The notes under the pieces are model-generated. The model searched no databases and was not told the origin of the DNA. It worked only from the letters and a program-made list of their open reading frames with translations. Positions 8,584-16,430 of a DNA stretch of 64,000 nt are shown here, piece by piece. This DNA is from Comamonadaceae bacterium (GTDB lineage Bacteria; Pseudomonadota; Gammaproteobacteria; Burkholderiales; Burkholderiaceae_C), in NCBI GenBank assembly GCA_947442105.1, contig CANEVH010000003.1:31704-95703 (forward strand), written 5' to 3'. The position numbers and the translations under genes are program-made. Each line of letters begins with the position of its first letter. Positions within the stretch are counted from its first letter, which is position 1.

Positions 8584-8714
8584 GGTGCCAGCCTCTTGGT
8601 GGGGTGGTCGGTAAGCAAGTTGCTCCACTGTCGGGGCAGCGGAACGAAGCCCTTACGGACATTCTCATTTCCAAACCTCTCGAATTCGATGGGGTTCCGT
8701 GTCTTGCGGTTCAT
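8580..8714 (-). CDS. 44-residue ORF translationally coupled to hsdS
   Basis: This short basic reading frame starts MNRKTRNPIEFERFGNE, directly after a leader minicistron with AGG spaced correctly for the ATG at 8714. Its TGA overlaps the GTG start of hsdS. The first five residues (MNRKT) and about 36 bases around the start are shared with the broken KilA-N gene at 9923, after which the sequences diverge. I recognise no family. It may be a remnant of a KilA-N-like gene kept as a translational lead-in for hsdS, or a small independent protein. Confidence 0.5.
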   Translation of the reverse strand: MNRKTRNPIEFERFGNENVRKGFVPLPRQWSNLLTDHPTKRLAP

Positions 8715-8743
8715 GGGTTTACCTCGCCGGTGTTGTTATGGTC
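8708..8743. repeat. 36-bp duplicated leader sequence, copy 1
   Basis: 32 of 36 positions match 9917-9952. The repeat covers the end of one minicistron, its Shine-Dalgarno and the first codons of the following ORF. It lies just downstream of dinD; copy 2 lies just upstream of the KilA-N gene, so dinD and the KilA-N remnant are bracketed by direct repeats about 1.2 kb apart. Confidence 0.8.
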
Positions 8744-8745
8744 AT
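8719..8745 (-). promoter_or_regulatory. Leader minicistron encoding MTITTPAR before the 44-aa ORF
   Basis: ATG at 8745 opens eight codons (MTITTPAR) ending in TAA at 8719. The last sense codon AGG serves as Shine-Dalgarno for the ATG of the next ORF, 4 bases after the stop. A near-copy (MLTTITTPKR, stop, 4 bases, ATG) precedes the KilA-N gene at 9928-9960. This suggests a translational-coupling leader, but expression is not shown. Confidence 0.45.
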
Positions 8746-8758
8746 GGCGCAGGCTCTT

Positions 8759-9604
8759 TCATCCTCTGTCCAGGGTGTCGGGATTCTTGAGCGCCTGCTT
8801 TTCATCTGCGCTCAGACGGCGTTCGACCTTTTTCACGTCTTCTGCCGCTGGCAGGCTCTCCGGGCGAATACCCCGGTTGAGCAAGGTATCGCGCACGGCT
8901 TGGTTGTTGGTGACGTGTTCGCGCGAAATCTTCGGCTCGCTGGACAAGCCGTGGGCGCGGGCGTTGTGGATGGTGATCTCGGTGGCGAAGTCTTTGGCCT
9001 TGAGGATGATGGTGGGCGCAAAGTCGGCGAGCGGGCGGCTGTCGGGCACGCGCCATTGGGCTTTCATAGCCTGGGTACTTTTGCCGAGTAAGGCGTGGTC
9101 GCCCTTGCTGCGGATGACTGCAAAGTCCTGGTTGCCGCCGGTGTGTTCGAAGATGAGCTGGGACAGTTCCTTTTCCGTGCTGGTGAGCTTTTTGCGGGCA
9201 GAGACGCGCTCGGCTTCCAGAAGCCGCTGCTCAATCAGCTCCGCCCGGCGGGTCTGCATGGCAAAGTAAGTTTGGGCGAAGGCGATTTCGGGCTTGCGGG
9301 GGTCACCGTTCTGGGCGATGAGGTAACAGGCGTAGCGGGTGAGCATGATGTCGTCGATCGCACGCTCTGTGCTGGAGCCGATGCGGACCATTTTCTTGAC
9401 GTCAGGAAAATGGTTTTCCACTGGATGACCAGACACCTCGCAGGCGGTTTTGGCCTTGGCGACCACAGCCTGAAAGTTCTCCCACTTGGAATAGCCAAGA
9501 AGCTGCTGGATATCCCGCGCCAGCCAATACTCAATGCCGGTTTCTGTCTGCTGGGCGTGGCCCTCGAAAGTGCCAGTCAGTGTTTGTATTTGGGATAGGT
9601 CCAT
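8759..9604 (-). CDS. dinD: DinD-like DNA-damage-inducible protein D
   Basis: The 281-residue protein has the BRO/antirepressor-type N-terminal domain (IEYWLARDIQQLLGYSKWENF, about 20-40), the conserved block VKKMVRIGSSTERAIDDIMLTRYACYLIAQNGD, and the DinD C-terminal region NNQAVRDTLLNRGIRPESLPAAEDVKKVERR. E. coli DinD is an SOS protein that disassembles RecA filaments. The ATG at 9604 has AGGAAG about 7 bases upstream. I see no LexA box directly upstream; here it sits inside the defence operon between the KilA-N remnant and the hsdS lead-in, so it may be constitutively co-transcribed. dinD-type genes inside hsd operons are known. Confidence 0.9.
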   Translation of the reverse strand: MDLSQIQTLTGTFEGHAQQTETGIEYWLARDIQQLLGYSKWENFQAVVAKAKTACEVSGHPVENHFPDVKKMVRIGSSTERAIDDIMLTRYACYLIAQNGDPRKPEIAFAQTYFAMQTRRAELIEQRLLEAERVSARKKLTSTEKELSQLIFEHTGGNQDFAVIRSKGDHALLGKSTQAMKAQWRVPDSRPLADFAPTIILKAKDFATEITIHNARAHGLSSEPKISREHVTNNQAVRDTLLNRGIRPESLPAAEDVKKVERRLSADEKQALKNPDTLDRG

Positions 9605-9635
9605 GGTGGGCTTCCTGTTGTTTGATGCGGGCAGT

Positions 9636-9923
9636 TCACCTGGAATGCGCACTCTTTGACGCTGATCTTTTTGCTGTTGAGACCTGCCTGACTTCTAATT
9701 GTGGCGAATTCGCCGTATTAAAAGCGAGGTTGTAAATCGACTCCCAGATACCCAAAAACTCCACCGTGTTGCGGTTGCGCAGCCAGTCAGCGATGAAGAA
9801 GTCCCCGTCCTTGGCGCGCAACATGTCGGTGAGTGAGATGTGATCGCCCTGGGGCGACGTAACCACGGCCACGCGGGTGCCCTGGATGTCCAGGGTGTTG
9901 GTTTTCGCTGTTTTCCGGTTCAT
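9636..9923 (-). pseudogene. KilA-N domain gene, frameshifted and truncated
   Basis: From the ATG at 9923 the frame encodes a good KilA-N N-terminus (DIQGTRVAVVTSPQG, ISLTDMLRAKDGD, NTVEFLGIWESIYN) and then goes off-pattern and stops. One base shifted, the DNA continues YGEFATIRSQAGLNS and KKISVKE, exactly the family's next block. So a single-base deletion near 9718 has broken the gene. Even in the corrected frame similarity ends after roughly 20 residues, where the dinD ribosome-binding site begins, so the C-terminal two thirds of a usual 250-300-residue KilA-N protein are missing. Family members are phage-type DNA-binding antirepressors. Confidence 0.82.
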
Positions 9924-9952
9924 GGGCTCACCTCTTCGGTGTTGTTATGGTC
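9917..9952. repeat. 36-bp duplicated leader sequence, copy 2
   Basis: Partner of the repeat at 8708-8743 (four mismatches). It contains the end of the minicistron MLTTITTPKR, the Shine-Dalgarno AGG and the start of the KilA-N remnant. Confidence 0.8.
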
Positions 9953-9960
9953 GTCAGCAT
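9928..9960 (-). promoter_or_regulatory. Leader minicistron encoding MLTTITTPKR before the KilA-N remnant
   Basis: ATG at 9960 opens ten codons ending in TGA at 9928, four bases before the KilA-N ATG. An AAGGAAG lies about 10 bases upstream of the minicistron. The layout is the same as in copy 1 at 8719-8745. Confidence 0.42.
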
Positions 9961-9969
9961 CCCACGCCA

Positions 9970-10000
9970 CTTCCTTGCTGCTTCCTTGCTGCTTCCTTGG
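9970..10000. repeat. 11-bp tandem repeat, about 2.8 copies
   Basis: The unit CTTCCTTGCTG on the plus strand is repeated immediately downstream of the fic stop. On the coding strand it reads as successive AAGGAAG blocks, each resembling a Shine-Dalgarno. It is a simple slippage-prone array between fic and the next minicistron. Confidence 0.8.
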
Positions 10001-10001
10001 C

Positions 10002-10607
10002 TCACAAGTCTTCTACCCGGTATTCGCTATAGCCTTCGTAGTAGTAGCTCACGTCAATGCCTTTCATGTACAGCGCGCGGTCGTTGATTTGGTCGGTCAA
10101 GGCGCCCTTGAGCAGGTGTTTGATTTCCAGGTCTTTCACCACGCTGCGCTCCATGGCCGACAAATATTCGGCTTTGTCCACCGCGTTCCAGTCGATGACT
10201 TGGCGGATTTCTTTTTTCAGCATCAAGTCGAGCCAGATGCGCGTAGCGCGCCCGTTGCCTTCGCGAAACGGGTGGGCCACGTTCATTTCTACGTACTTTT
10301 CAATGATTTGCTCAAAGTTTTGCTGCGGCATGGCGCTGATGTGCGCCAGCGATTGCTGCAAATACATGACGGGTGCAAACCGAAAATTGCCTTTGGCCAG
10401 ATTCACCTCGCGCACTTGGCCAGCAAAGGCATACACCTCGCCAAACAAATAGGCGTGGATGGCGGCCAGGCCTGCAAAGGTGCCCACTTCCATTTCGGCA
10501 ATGTCGCCGCTTTCAAAGAGCTGTTTGGCTTTTTGTTTGCTAAGCCTTTCTTCCGCCCGGCTGAGTTCGACTTGGCTGCTAATGCCCAGTTTGTTGCCTA
10601 AGACCAT
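10002..10607 (-). CDS. fic: Class III Fic-domain protein, probable AMP-transferase (adenylyltransferase)
   Basis: The 201-residue protein carries the full Fic active-site loop [12 protein letters not shown] at residues 112-123 (catalytic H112, nucleotide-binding N118 and R120). At the C-terminus SYYYEGY places S187 and E191-G192 in the autoinhibitory helix pattern S-x-x-x-E-G of class III Fic proteins, such as Neisseria meningitidis NmFic, which this closely resembles throughout. Such enzymes AMPylate targets such as gyrase or topoisomerase IV and keep themselves off by the C-terminal glutamate and oligomerisation, so no separate antitoxin is needed; none is seen. It overlaps the AlbA_2 gene by 10 bases. 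Confidence 0.92.
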   Translation of the reverse strand: MVLGNKLGISSQVELSRAEERLSKQKAKQLFESGDIAEMEVGTFAGLAAIHAYLFGEVYAFAGQVREVNLAKGNFRFAPVMYLQQSLAHISAMPQQNFEQIIEKYVEMNVAHPFREGNGRATRIWLDLMLKKEIRQVIDWNAVDKAEYLSAMERSVVKDLEIKHLLKGALTDQINDRALYMKGIDVSYYYEGYSEYRVEDL

Positions 10608-12052
10608 GGTGTGTCCTTTGTGGGTATGGCTTGTTTCAACAGGGCCCTTCCCTGGTCGGTGAGGCGGTATTGCTGCAAGCGGCTGTTGGGTTTGTTGGGG
10701 AGGGTGTATTCGATCAAGCCACTGGCTTGCAAGCGGCGAATTTGCTTGTTCAGCTCGCCGGACACGCCTTGGTGCCCGAGTCCTTGCGCCAGTGCCAGCT
10801 TGCCCAGCGCCGTTGCATCAAGCATCAGCATCACCTTGGTCGCCAAGTTCGACTCTAGCTGTGACTCTGGCCGCGACTCTGGCCGTGACTCTGGCCGTGA
10901 CTCTGGCTCTAGGGTGACTTGCGGATTGACTTGTTCGGTCGCCTCTTCCTCGTGCACAGGCCTGCTGGCCGCAAAAGTGATGCGCAAAAAGTTCTCGGTG
11001 AAGCGAAAGCACGCTGGCCCATAAAACTCGGTGATGCGCGGCAGGCCAGAGCCCAGGTGCTCGACCATCTCTAGGTCTTTAAAGACGCGCATCAGTTCTT
11101 TGTTGCGGGGGATGGAGTAGCCCTCAAAAAACTCGGCCGGGGTCAAGCCCTCGGGCAAAGCGCAGGCGGAGGTGATTTCGATGCGGTCGGCAAATATTTC
11201 AAACTTGGGCGGCGCCTCGCGGCTGTAGTCGTTGTGGACGATGGCGTTGATTACCGCCTCGCGCAGGGCCACGGGGTTCCACAGGCGCACGTCGATGCGT
11301 TCTTTGGAGGTAATGGTGCTGGCGGTTTTGTTTTCTAGGTCCAGCTTGTCGAGCACGGCCTTGGTGGCTTTGATGAGGGAGCAGTAGCCATATTCGTTGC
11401 TCTCTATCAAGTGCACCCGGTCTTTGCCACGGTACTTGGCCACTTTGATGGACATGCCGTTTTCGTCGGCCAATAAATAGGCGGCGTAGTTGAGCGCGCC
11501 GTCTTCGGTGGTCAGTTCCAGATTGGTTTTGAACTGGCGGCCTAGGGGTTTGCGCTTTTCTTCATAGTAAATGCGCAGTTGCTCAAAGCTCAGGGCTTGG
11601 CGGTGCGCTTTGATTTTGCCGATGGAATTGCGGGTGCGGTTGGCAAACAGCCGCTCGATCATGGCGGTGGGCATGGGCTCGGCGGCGCTGCCCACGCGCA
11701 CAAAGCAACCCTTTTCGCTCAGGCCGTATTTCTTTTTGGCGTAGGGTTTTTCGCTGCCGCTGGCCACGATGAGCTTGATGCAGTGCACGCCCGCTGGTCC
11801 CTCAACTTCAAAGACATCAAACAAGCCCATGGCCGAGGGGCTGATGTTGTTTTTGATGCGGTCTTTGAGCTTGAGCATGTCGCCGTCCACATCGGCCACG
11901 CCAACACGCTGACCGTCTTTGTCGATGCCGATGTAGATGAACCCGCCCTCACGGCTATTGAGGAAGGCGACGACTTCTTTTTCAAGGTCAAGCTCGGGCG
12001 TGAGTTCGCGCTTGAGCTCAACGCGGTGGTTTTCGTGCAGGGGCTCAGTCAT
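10598..12052 (-). CDS. AlbA_2/Schlafen-type putative DNA-binding ATPase-like protein
   Basis: The 484-residue protein has an N-terminal AlbA_2/Schlafen domain ([15 protein letters not shown], then [13 protein letters not shown], about 5-130). A middle region resembles the HATPase-like C-terminal part of RecG-annotated proteins ([25 protein letters not shown]), and a winged-helix lies at the end. A low-complexity PESR linker (around residues 388-400) is encoded by a 12-bp tandem repeat. Proteins of this build are widespread in type I restriction loci, usually annotated as transcriptional regulator or helicase; their role is unresolved. It overlaps hsdR by 8 bases and fic by 10. Confidence 0.85.
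   Translation of the reverse strand: MTEPLHENHRVELKRELTPELDLEKEVVAFLNSREGGFIYIGIDKDGQRVGVADVDGDMLKLKDRIKNNISPSAMGLFDVFEVEGPAGVHCIKLIVASGSEKPYAKKKYGLSEKGCFVRVGSAAEPMPTAMIERLFANRTRNSIGKIKAHRQALSFEQLRIYYEEKRKPLGRQFKTNLELTTEDGALNYAAYLLADENGMSIKVAKYRGKDRVHLIESNEYGYCSLIKATKAVLDKLDLENKTASTITSKERIDVRLWNPVALREAVINAIVHNDYSREAPPKFEIFADRIEITSACALPEGLTPAEFFEGYSIPRNKELMRVFKDLEMVEHLGSGLPRITEFYGPACFRFTENFLRITFAASRPVHEEEATEQVNPQVTLEPESRPESRPESRPESQLESNLATKVMLMLDATALGKLALAQGLGHQGVSGELNKQIRRLQASGLIEYTLPNKPNSRLQQYRLTDQGRALLKQAIPTKDTPWS
10849..10908. repeat. 12-bp in-frame tandem repeat encoding PESR units
   Basis: Four near-perfect 12-base units (GTGACTCTGGCC on the plus strand) at 10861-10908 and a degenerate fifth unit before them encode the repeated PESR linker of the AlbA_2 protein. 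Copy changes keep the frame, so they would alter only linker length. Confidence 0.85.
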
Positions 12053-15000
12053 AGGCGCTCAGCCCCGATATATCTCGCCCCTGCGCACGCTTGGTCAGCA
12101 GCGGAATCAGCGCGGCCATGAGCGCTGTCTCGGCTTGGGCGCGGGCTTTCCAGCCCAGGTCCAGCGGGGCCATGAGGTCGGTCAAGGCGTCGGTGTCCAA
12201 AATCAAACGCTGCAAGATGCTGTCTACAAAGGTTTGCAGGGCGGCGGGGGCCAGGCCGTGTTGGGTGGCGATGGCGGCCAGCTCGGCATGGTCTTTGTCT
12301 TTTTTAAAGCGGGTGTAGCCGTCGCGGATAGCGGCCTCGCTCAAGCCCGCGCCTGCCTTGAGGGTGTTGATGTAGGCGGCAATGTCGTCGCGCTCGTTCA
12401 TGAACTTGGCGTCGGCGCTGATCAGGCCAATCAGCGCTTCGCGGCTCATCTTTTGCTTGCCCGGCGCTTGGCTACTAAAGCGCGACATGAGGCCCACGAT
12501 GTAGTCGTAGTCAATCACGGCGCTGGCAAAGAGCACAAATTCAAAGTCGAGCTGGTCTACCGCGTCCGTGGTGTCGCCACCCTCGCCTTGGCCTGCTTTG
12601 TCTTGCAGCGCTTTGAGGCGCTGCGCGGTTTCGAGGTACACGCCTTTGAAGCCTTGTTGGGCTTCTTTGGGCAAGATGTGCTCTATAGCGGCGGCGTTGT
12701 CCGGCGTGAGGTCGGTGTATTGGTCAAGCTGGGTTTTGAGGCGCTGCACTTCTTTGAAGTGGCCAATAAAGGCGGCGCGGGCTTCGTCGCCCTTGAGCTG
12801 GGGCACGGCCTCGGGCGTGCAGGGCAGGCCTTGGGTTTGCATGAAGTCTTCTAGGCGCTGCACCGCGCCTTGAAGCTTGTCGATGACAACAGGGGCTTTG
12901 TCCACCAGCCAAATTTCGCGGGCTTTTTCTTGGCTCTTCTCGCCAGAGAACAAAGCAATGGCAGCATCGACCGCGTCTTTTTGGTAGCGAAAGTCGAGGA
13001 TGTTGCCGTAGGGCTTGGTGCCGTTGAGCACGCGGTTGGTGCGCGAGAAGGCCTGTATCAAGCCGTGGTGCTTGAGGTTTTTGTCCACGTACAGGGTGTT
13101 GAGGTATTTGCTGTCAAAGCCGGTGAGCAGCATGTCCACGACGATGGTGATGTCGATCTTTTGGGCGGCTGGGTAGTCGGCATTGGGCCACTCCTGGGCT
13201 TTGATGCGCTTTTGAACGTCTTGGTAGTACAGGTCAAAAAAACCAATGGTGTGGTTGGTGCCGTAGCGGGTGTTGTAGTCCGCAAGAATAGTTTTAAGCG
13301 CGGCTTTTTTGCTGTCGGGGTCTACCTGGTTGTCTTGTTTTTCTTGCGGCAGGTCTTCTTGAATTTGCTGCACATCGGCGTTGCCTTCGGCGGGCGGTGA
13401 GAACACGCATGCGATGTTCAGCGGCACAAAGCTGGCGTCCGCCGCGTGCTTGGCCGCTTGTGCTTCTTTGAACAATGCGTGGTATTCAATGGCGTCGTTG
13501 ATGCTGGCGGTGGCCAGCACGGCGTTGAAGCGGCGGCCTGCGGTGGCGGTGTCGTGCTTTGCAAGAACAGCGTCAATCACCGCCTTTTTAGCCAGCGCCT
13601 CGCCGGGTTTGGCTACGTTTTTACCCTCGGGCTTGAAGTAGTCCACATGAAAGCGCAGCACGTTGGCGTCTTCAATGGCGTGGGTGATGGTGTAGGCGTG
13701 CAGCTGCTTTTGAAAAATGTCTTGGGTAGTGCGCAAGCTGGCTTGCTCGTCTTCAATCTGGGTGCGGCTGGCGTTGTCTTCAAAAATGGGCGTGCCGGTA
13801 AAGCCAAACAACTGCGCCTTGGGGAAGAAGGCTTTGATGGCTTTGTGGTTCTCGCCAAACTGCGAGCGGTGGCATTCGTCAAAGATGAAGACGATGCGTT
13901 TGTCTTGCAGCGGCGCGAGCTGCTCTTTGTAAGTGGCTTGGCCGCCTTTGCTGCGCTGCTGGTTGCGCTTGCTGTTTTCGTCCAGTGCCAAACCTAACTT
14001 TTGGATGGTGGTGACGATCACCTTGTCGGCATAGTCGTCCGACAGCAGACGGCGCACCAAGCTGGCGGTATGGGTGTTTTCCTCCACACAGCCTTCTTGA
14101 AAGCGGTTGAACTCTTCGCGGGTCTGGCGGTCCAGGTCTTTGCGGTCCACCACAAAAAGGCATTTCTCAATATCGGGGTTGTCTTTGAGCAGCGTGGACG
14201 CTTTGAAGGACGTGAGCGTTTTGCCGCTGCCCGTGGTGTGCCAGATGTAGCCGTTGCCACAGTTTTGCTTGATGCAGCCCACGATCTGCTTGACCGCATA
14301 GACCTGGTAGGGCCGCATCATCAGCAGCTTTTGCTCCGATGCGACCAGCACCATGTAGCGGCTGATGGCCTCACCCAAGGTGCATTTGGCGAGAAAGGTC
14401 TCGGCAAAGCGGTCGAGGTGGGTGATCTTGTGGTTCGCCTCGTCCGCAAACTGGTAGATGGGCAAAAAGCGCTCGTCTTGGTTAAAAGCGAAGTGGCGCG
14501 CGTTGTTGTTGGCGAAATACCAGGTGTTGCTGCGGTTGCTGACGATGAAGAGCTGCAAAAAGCACAGCAGCGTCTTGGTGTAGCCGTTGCCAGGGTCGTT
14601 TTTGTAATCAACGATTTGCTCCATGGCGCGGCGCGGGTTGACGTTGAGGGTTTTGAGCTCCACTTGCACGCAGGGCACCCCATTGATCAGAATCAACACG
14701 TCATAACGGTGGTGGCTGTTGTCCGTGTTGATGCGCAGCTGGTTGACCACCTCAAAGGTGTTTTTGCACCAGTCTTTGATGTTGACCAAGGTGTAGTTGA
14801 GCGGCGTGCCGTCATCGCGGGTGAAGGCGTTGATGCTGCGCAGGGTGCGGGCGGCAGTGAAAACATCGGGGGTGACGATGTCTTCAAGCAGGCGTTTGAA
14901 TTCGCCATCGCTCAAATTGACGCGGTTGAGCGCCTCAAATTTCTCACGGAAGTTGCGCTCCAGAGCGGCGCGGTCACCGATGTCGGCGCGGTATGCGTAT

Positions 15001-15107
15001 TTGAGGCTTTGCAACTTGCCGATAAAGCCGTATTCGATGTGTTCCTCTTTGACGGCATGTCCGGGTGCAGGGGGCTGCGGGCCGTACGTGAACTTCGGAG
15101 TAGGCAT
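12045..15107 (-). CDS. hsdR: Type I restriction endonuclease motor subunit HsdR
   Basis: The protein has the HsdR nuclease core (YDVLILINGVPCVQVELKT, with D and E-x-K residues), Walker A HTTGSGKT, DEAD-type motif II IFDECHRSQ, motif III GFTGTPI and a C-terminal helical region: the full SF2 translocase-nuclease layout. I set the start at the ATG at 15107 (1020 aa, MPTPKFTYGP); a TTG at 15152 would add 15 unconvincing residues. It is the first gene of the operon, whose promoter must lie in 15108-15327. HsdR translocates DNA and cuts at a distance from unmodified sites recognised by HsdS. Confidence 0.95.
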   Translation of the reverse strand: MPTPKFTYGPQPPAPGHAVKEEHIEYGFIGKLQSLKYAYRADIGDRAALERNFREKFEALNRVNLSDGEFKRLLEDIVTPDVFTAARTLRSINAFTRDDGTPLNYTLVNIKDWCKNTFEVVNQLRINTDNSHHRYDVLILINGVPCVQVELKTLNVNPRRAMEQIVDYKNDPGNGYTKTLLCFLQLFIVSNRSNTWYFANNNARHFAFNQDERFLPIYQFADEANHKITHLDRFAETFLAKCTLGEAISRYMVLVASEQKLLMMRPYQVYAVKQIVGCIKQNCGNGYIWHTTGSGKTLTSFKASTLLKDNPDIEKCLFVVDRKDLDRQTREEFNRFQEGCVEENTHTASLVRRLLSDDYADKVIVTTIQKLGLALDENSKRNQQRSKGGQATYKEQLAPLQDKRIVFIFDECHRSQFGENHKAIKAFFPKAQLFGFTGTPIFEDNASRTQIEDEQASLRTTQDIFQKQLHAYTITHAIEDANVLRFHVDYFKPEGKNVAKPGEALAKKAVIDAVLAKHDTATAGRRFNAVLATASINDAIEYHALFKEAQAAKHAADASFVPLNIACVFSPPAEGNADVQQIQEDLPQEKQDNQVDPDSKKAALKTILADYNTRYGTNHTIGFFDLYYQDVQKRIKAQEWPNADYPAAQKIDITIVVDMLLTGFDSKYLNTLYVDKNLKHHGLIQAFSRTNRVLNGTKPYGNILDFRYQKDAVDAAIALFSGEKSQEKAREIWLVDKAPVVIDKLQGAVQRLEDFMQTQGLPCTPEAVPQLKGDEARAAFIGHFKEVQRLKTQLDQYTDLTPDNAAAIEHILPKEAQQGFKGVYLETAQRLKALQDKAGQGEGGDTTDAVDQLDFEFVLFASAVIDYDYIVGLMSRFSSQAPGKQKMSREALIGLISADAKFMNERDDIAAYINTLKAGAGLSEAAIRDGYTRFKKDKDHAELAAIATQHGLAPAALQTFVDSILQRLILDTDALTDLMAPLDLGWKARAQAETALMAALIPLLTKRAQGRDISGLSAYD

Positions 15108-15210
15108 GGGGTGGGCGTTGCGAGGGGGTTCGGCGAAGGGCGGTAGAAACAAACCACCGGGGGCGAAAATTTCATTCTAGGGGTCAAGCCTTGGACGCGG
15201 CACCCAAACC

Positions 15211-15224
15211 GTTAAAGGTTTAAC
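15211..15224. promoter_or_regulatory. Palindrome in the hsdR upstream region, possible operator
   Basis: GTTAAA-GG-TTTAAC forms perfect 6-base arms about 105 bases upstream of the hsdR start, the only clear dyad in the 220-base gap at 15108-15327 that must hold the defence-operon promoter. Core promoter hexamers are not obvious. Operator function is a guess from position. Confidence 0.3.
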
Positions 15225-15327
15225 AGGTATATCGACGGTGCGGGCAATGGCACGGCTTTGGTCTTGCGCCCGGCAATTTCAATACAAAAGCAGCCCCTGC
15301 CCCGAAGGACTGCCAGCAAGACCTCCG

Positions 15328-16365
15328 TCAGGCCACTTGAAACACCGCGTCCAACTCCGCCATCCACGCCGCCTTTTGCGCCTCGCTGGCAAAGCTGGCC
15401 TCAAAGCTGTTGCGGGCGAGCTGCCAGGCGTCTTGCACCGTCAAGGCGGGCAGCGCTTCAAAAGCGGCCTCAAAGTTGGCCAGCAGGTAGCCGCCAAAGT
15501 AGGCCGGGTCGTCGGAGTTGAGGGTGATGCACAAACCGGCGTGCAAGAGCGTGGCCAGGTTGTGCTCGGCCATGGTGGCAAATACGCACAGCTTGGTGTT
15601 GGACAGTGGGCAGACGGTGAGCGGCATGCGGCTTTGGGCCAAGCGCTGCGCCAGCGCTGGGTCTTCACTGCAACGCACGCCGTGGTCTATGCGCTCCACG
15701 TGCAGCACGTCCAGCGCGCTTGTGATGTAGGCGGGTGGCCCCTCTTCGCCCGCGTGCGCCACCACATGCAGGCCCAGAGCGCGGCATTGGGCAAACACGG
15801 TGGCAAACTTTTCAGGCGGGTTGCCGCGCTCGCCCGAGTCCAGGCCCACGCCGATAAAGTGCTGGCGGTAGGGCAAGGCGGCTTGCAGTGTTTCGATAGC
15901 CGAAGCCTCGGACAAGTGGCGCAAAAAGCACAAGATCAGGCTCGCGCTGATGCCGTATTGGCTTTGGGCGTCCGCACACGCACGCGCCAGTCCGCCAATG
16001 ACCTCGCCCATGGGCACGCCACGCTCGGTATGGGTTTGCGGGTCAAAAAACAGCTCGGCGTGCACCACATGGTCGGCATGGGCGCGCGCGAAATAGGCCA
16101 TGGTCATGGCGTAAAAATCGCTCTCGTCAATGAGCACCGACGCCCCGGCGTAGTACAGGTCCAAAAAGCTTTGCAGGTCAGTAAACGCATAGGCCGCGCG
16201 CAGCGCCTCCACGCTGGGGTAGGCCAGCGCCACGCCGTTTTTGCGCGCCAGGGCAAATATCAGCTCGGGCTCTAGCGAGCCCTCGATGTGGATGTGCAGC
16301 TCGGCCTTGGGCATGCGGGCCAAGAGTGCGGGGAGTTGGGCGCGGGTGAGGTGGGAGAAGTCCAT
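15328..16365 (-). CDS. Adenine deaminase (adenosine deaminase superfamily)
   Basis: The 345-residue amidohydrolase has the zinc-ligand motif ELHIHIEGSL near residue 22, HAGEEG in the middle and LNSDDPAYFGGY near residue 285. The DDPAYFGGY form is characteristic of the adenine-deaminating branch (Pseudomonas/yeast Aah1 type) rather than true adenosine deaminases, so hydrolysis of adenine to hypoxanthine and ammonia for purine salvage is the better call. The start ATG at 16365 gives the expected N-terminus. It lies 220 bases beyond the defence operon and is probably the first chromosomal housekeeping gene on that side. Confidence 0.88.
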   Translation of the reverse strand: MDFSHLTRAQLPALLARMPKAELHIHIEGSLEPELIFALARKNGVALAYPSVEALRAAYAFTDLQSFLDLYYAGASVLIDESDFYAMTMAYFARAHADHVVHAELFFDPQTHTERGVPMGEVIGGLARACADAQSQYGISASLILCFLRHLSEASAIETLQAALPYRQHFIGVGLDSGERGNPPEKFATVFAQCRALGLHVVAHAGEEGPPAYITSALDVLHVERIDHGVRCSEDPALAQRLAQSRMPLTVCPLSNTKLCVFATMAEHNLATLLHAGLCITLNSDDPAYFGGYLLANFEAAFEALPALTVQDAWQLARNSFEASFASEAQKAAWMAELDAVFQVA

Positions 16366-16430
16366 GGCAGGTGTTGGCTAAAGGGTTGCTTGGAGGACGC
16401 TCGTTTTGTTGGCGACCCCGACCAGTTCAT

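Noticed and set aside
8584-8628. ATG at 8628 as the hsdS start
   Set aside because: The extra residues are unlike HsdS openings and overlap the 44-aa ORF; the GTG at 8583 gives the family N-terminus and a GTGA junction.
10849-10908. 12-bp repeats as a CRISPR-like array
   Set aside because: The units are contiguous without spacers and in frame within a protein linker.
15328-16365. Calling the deaminase a true adenosine deaminase
   Set aside because: The NSDDPAYFGGY motif is that of the adenine deaminase branch.
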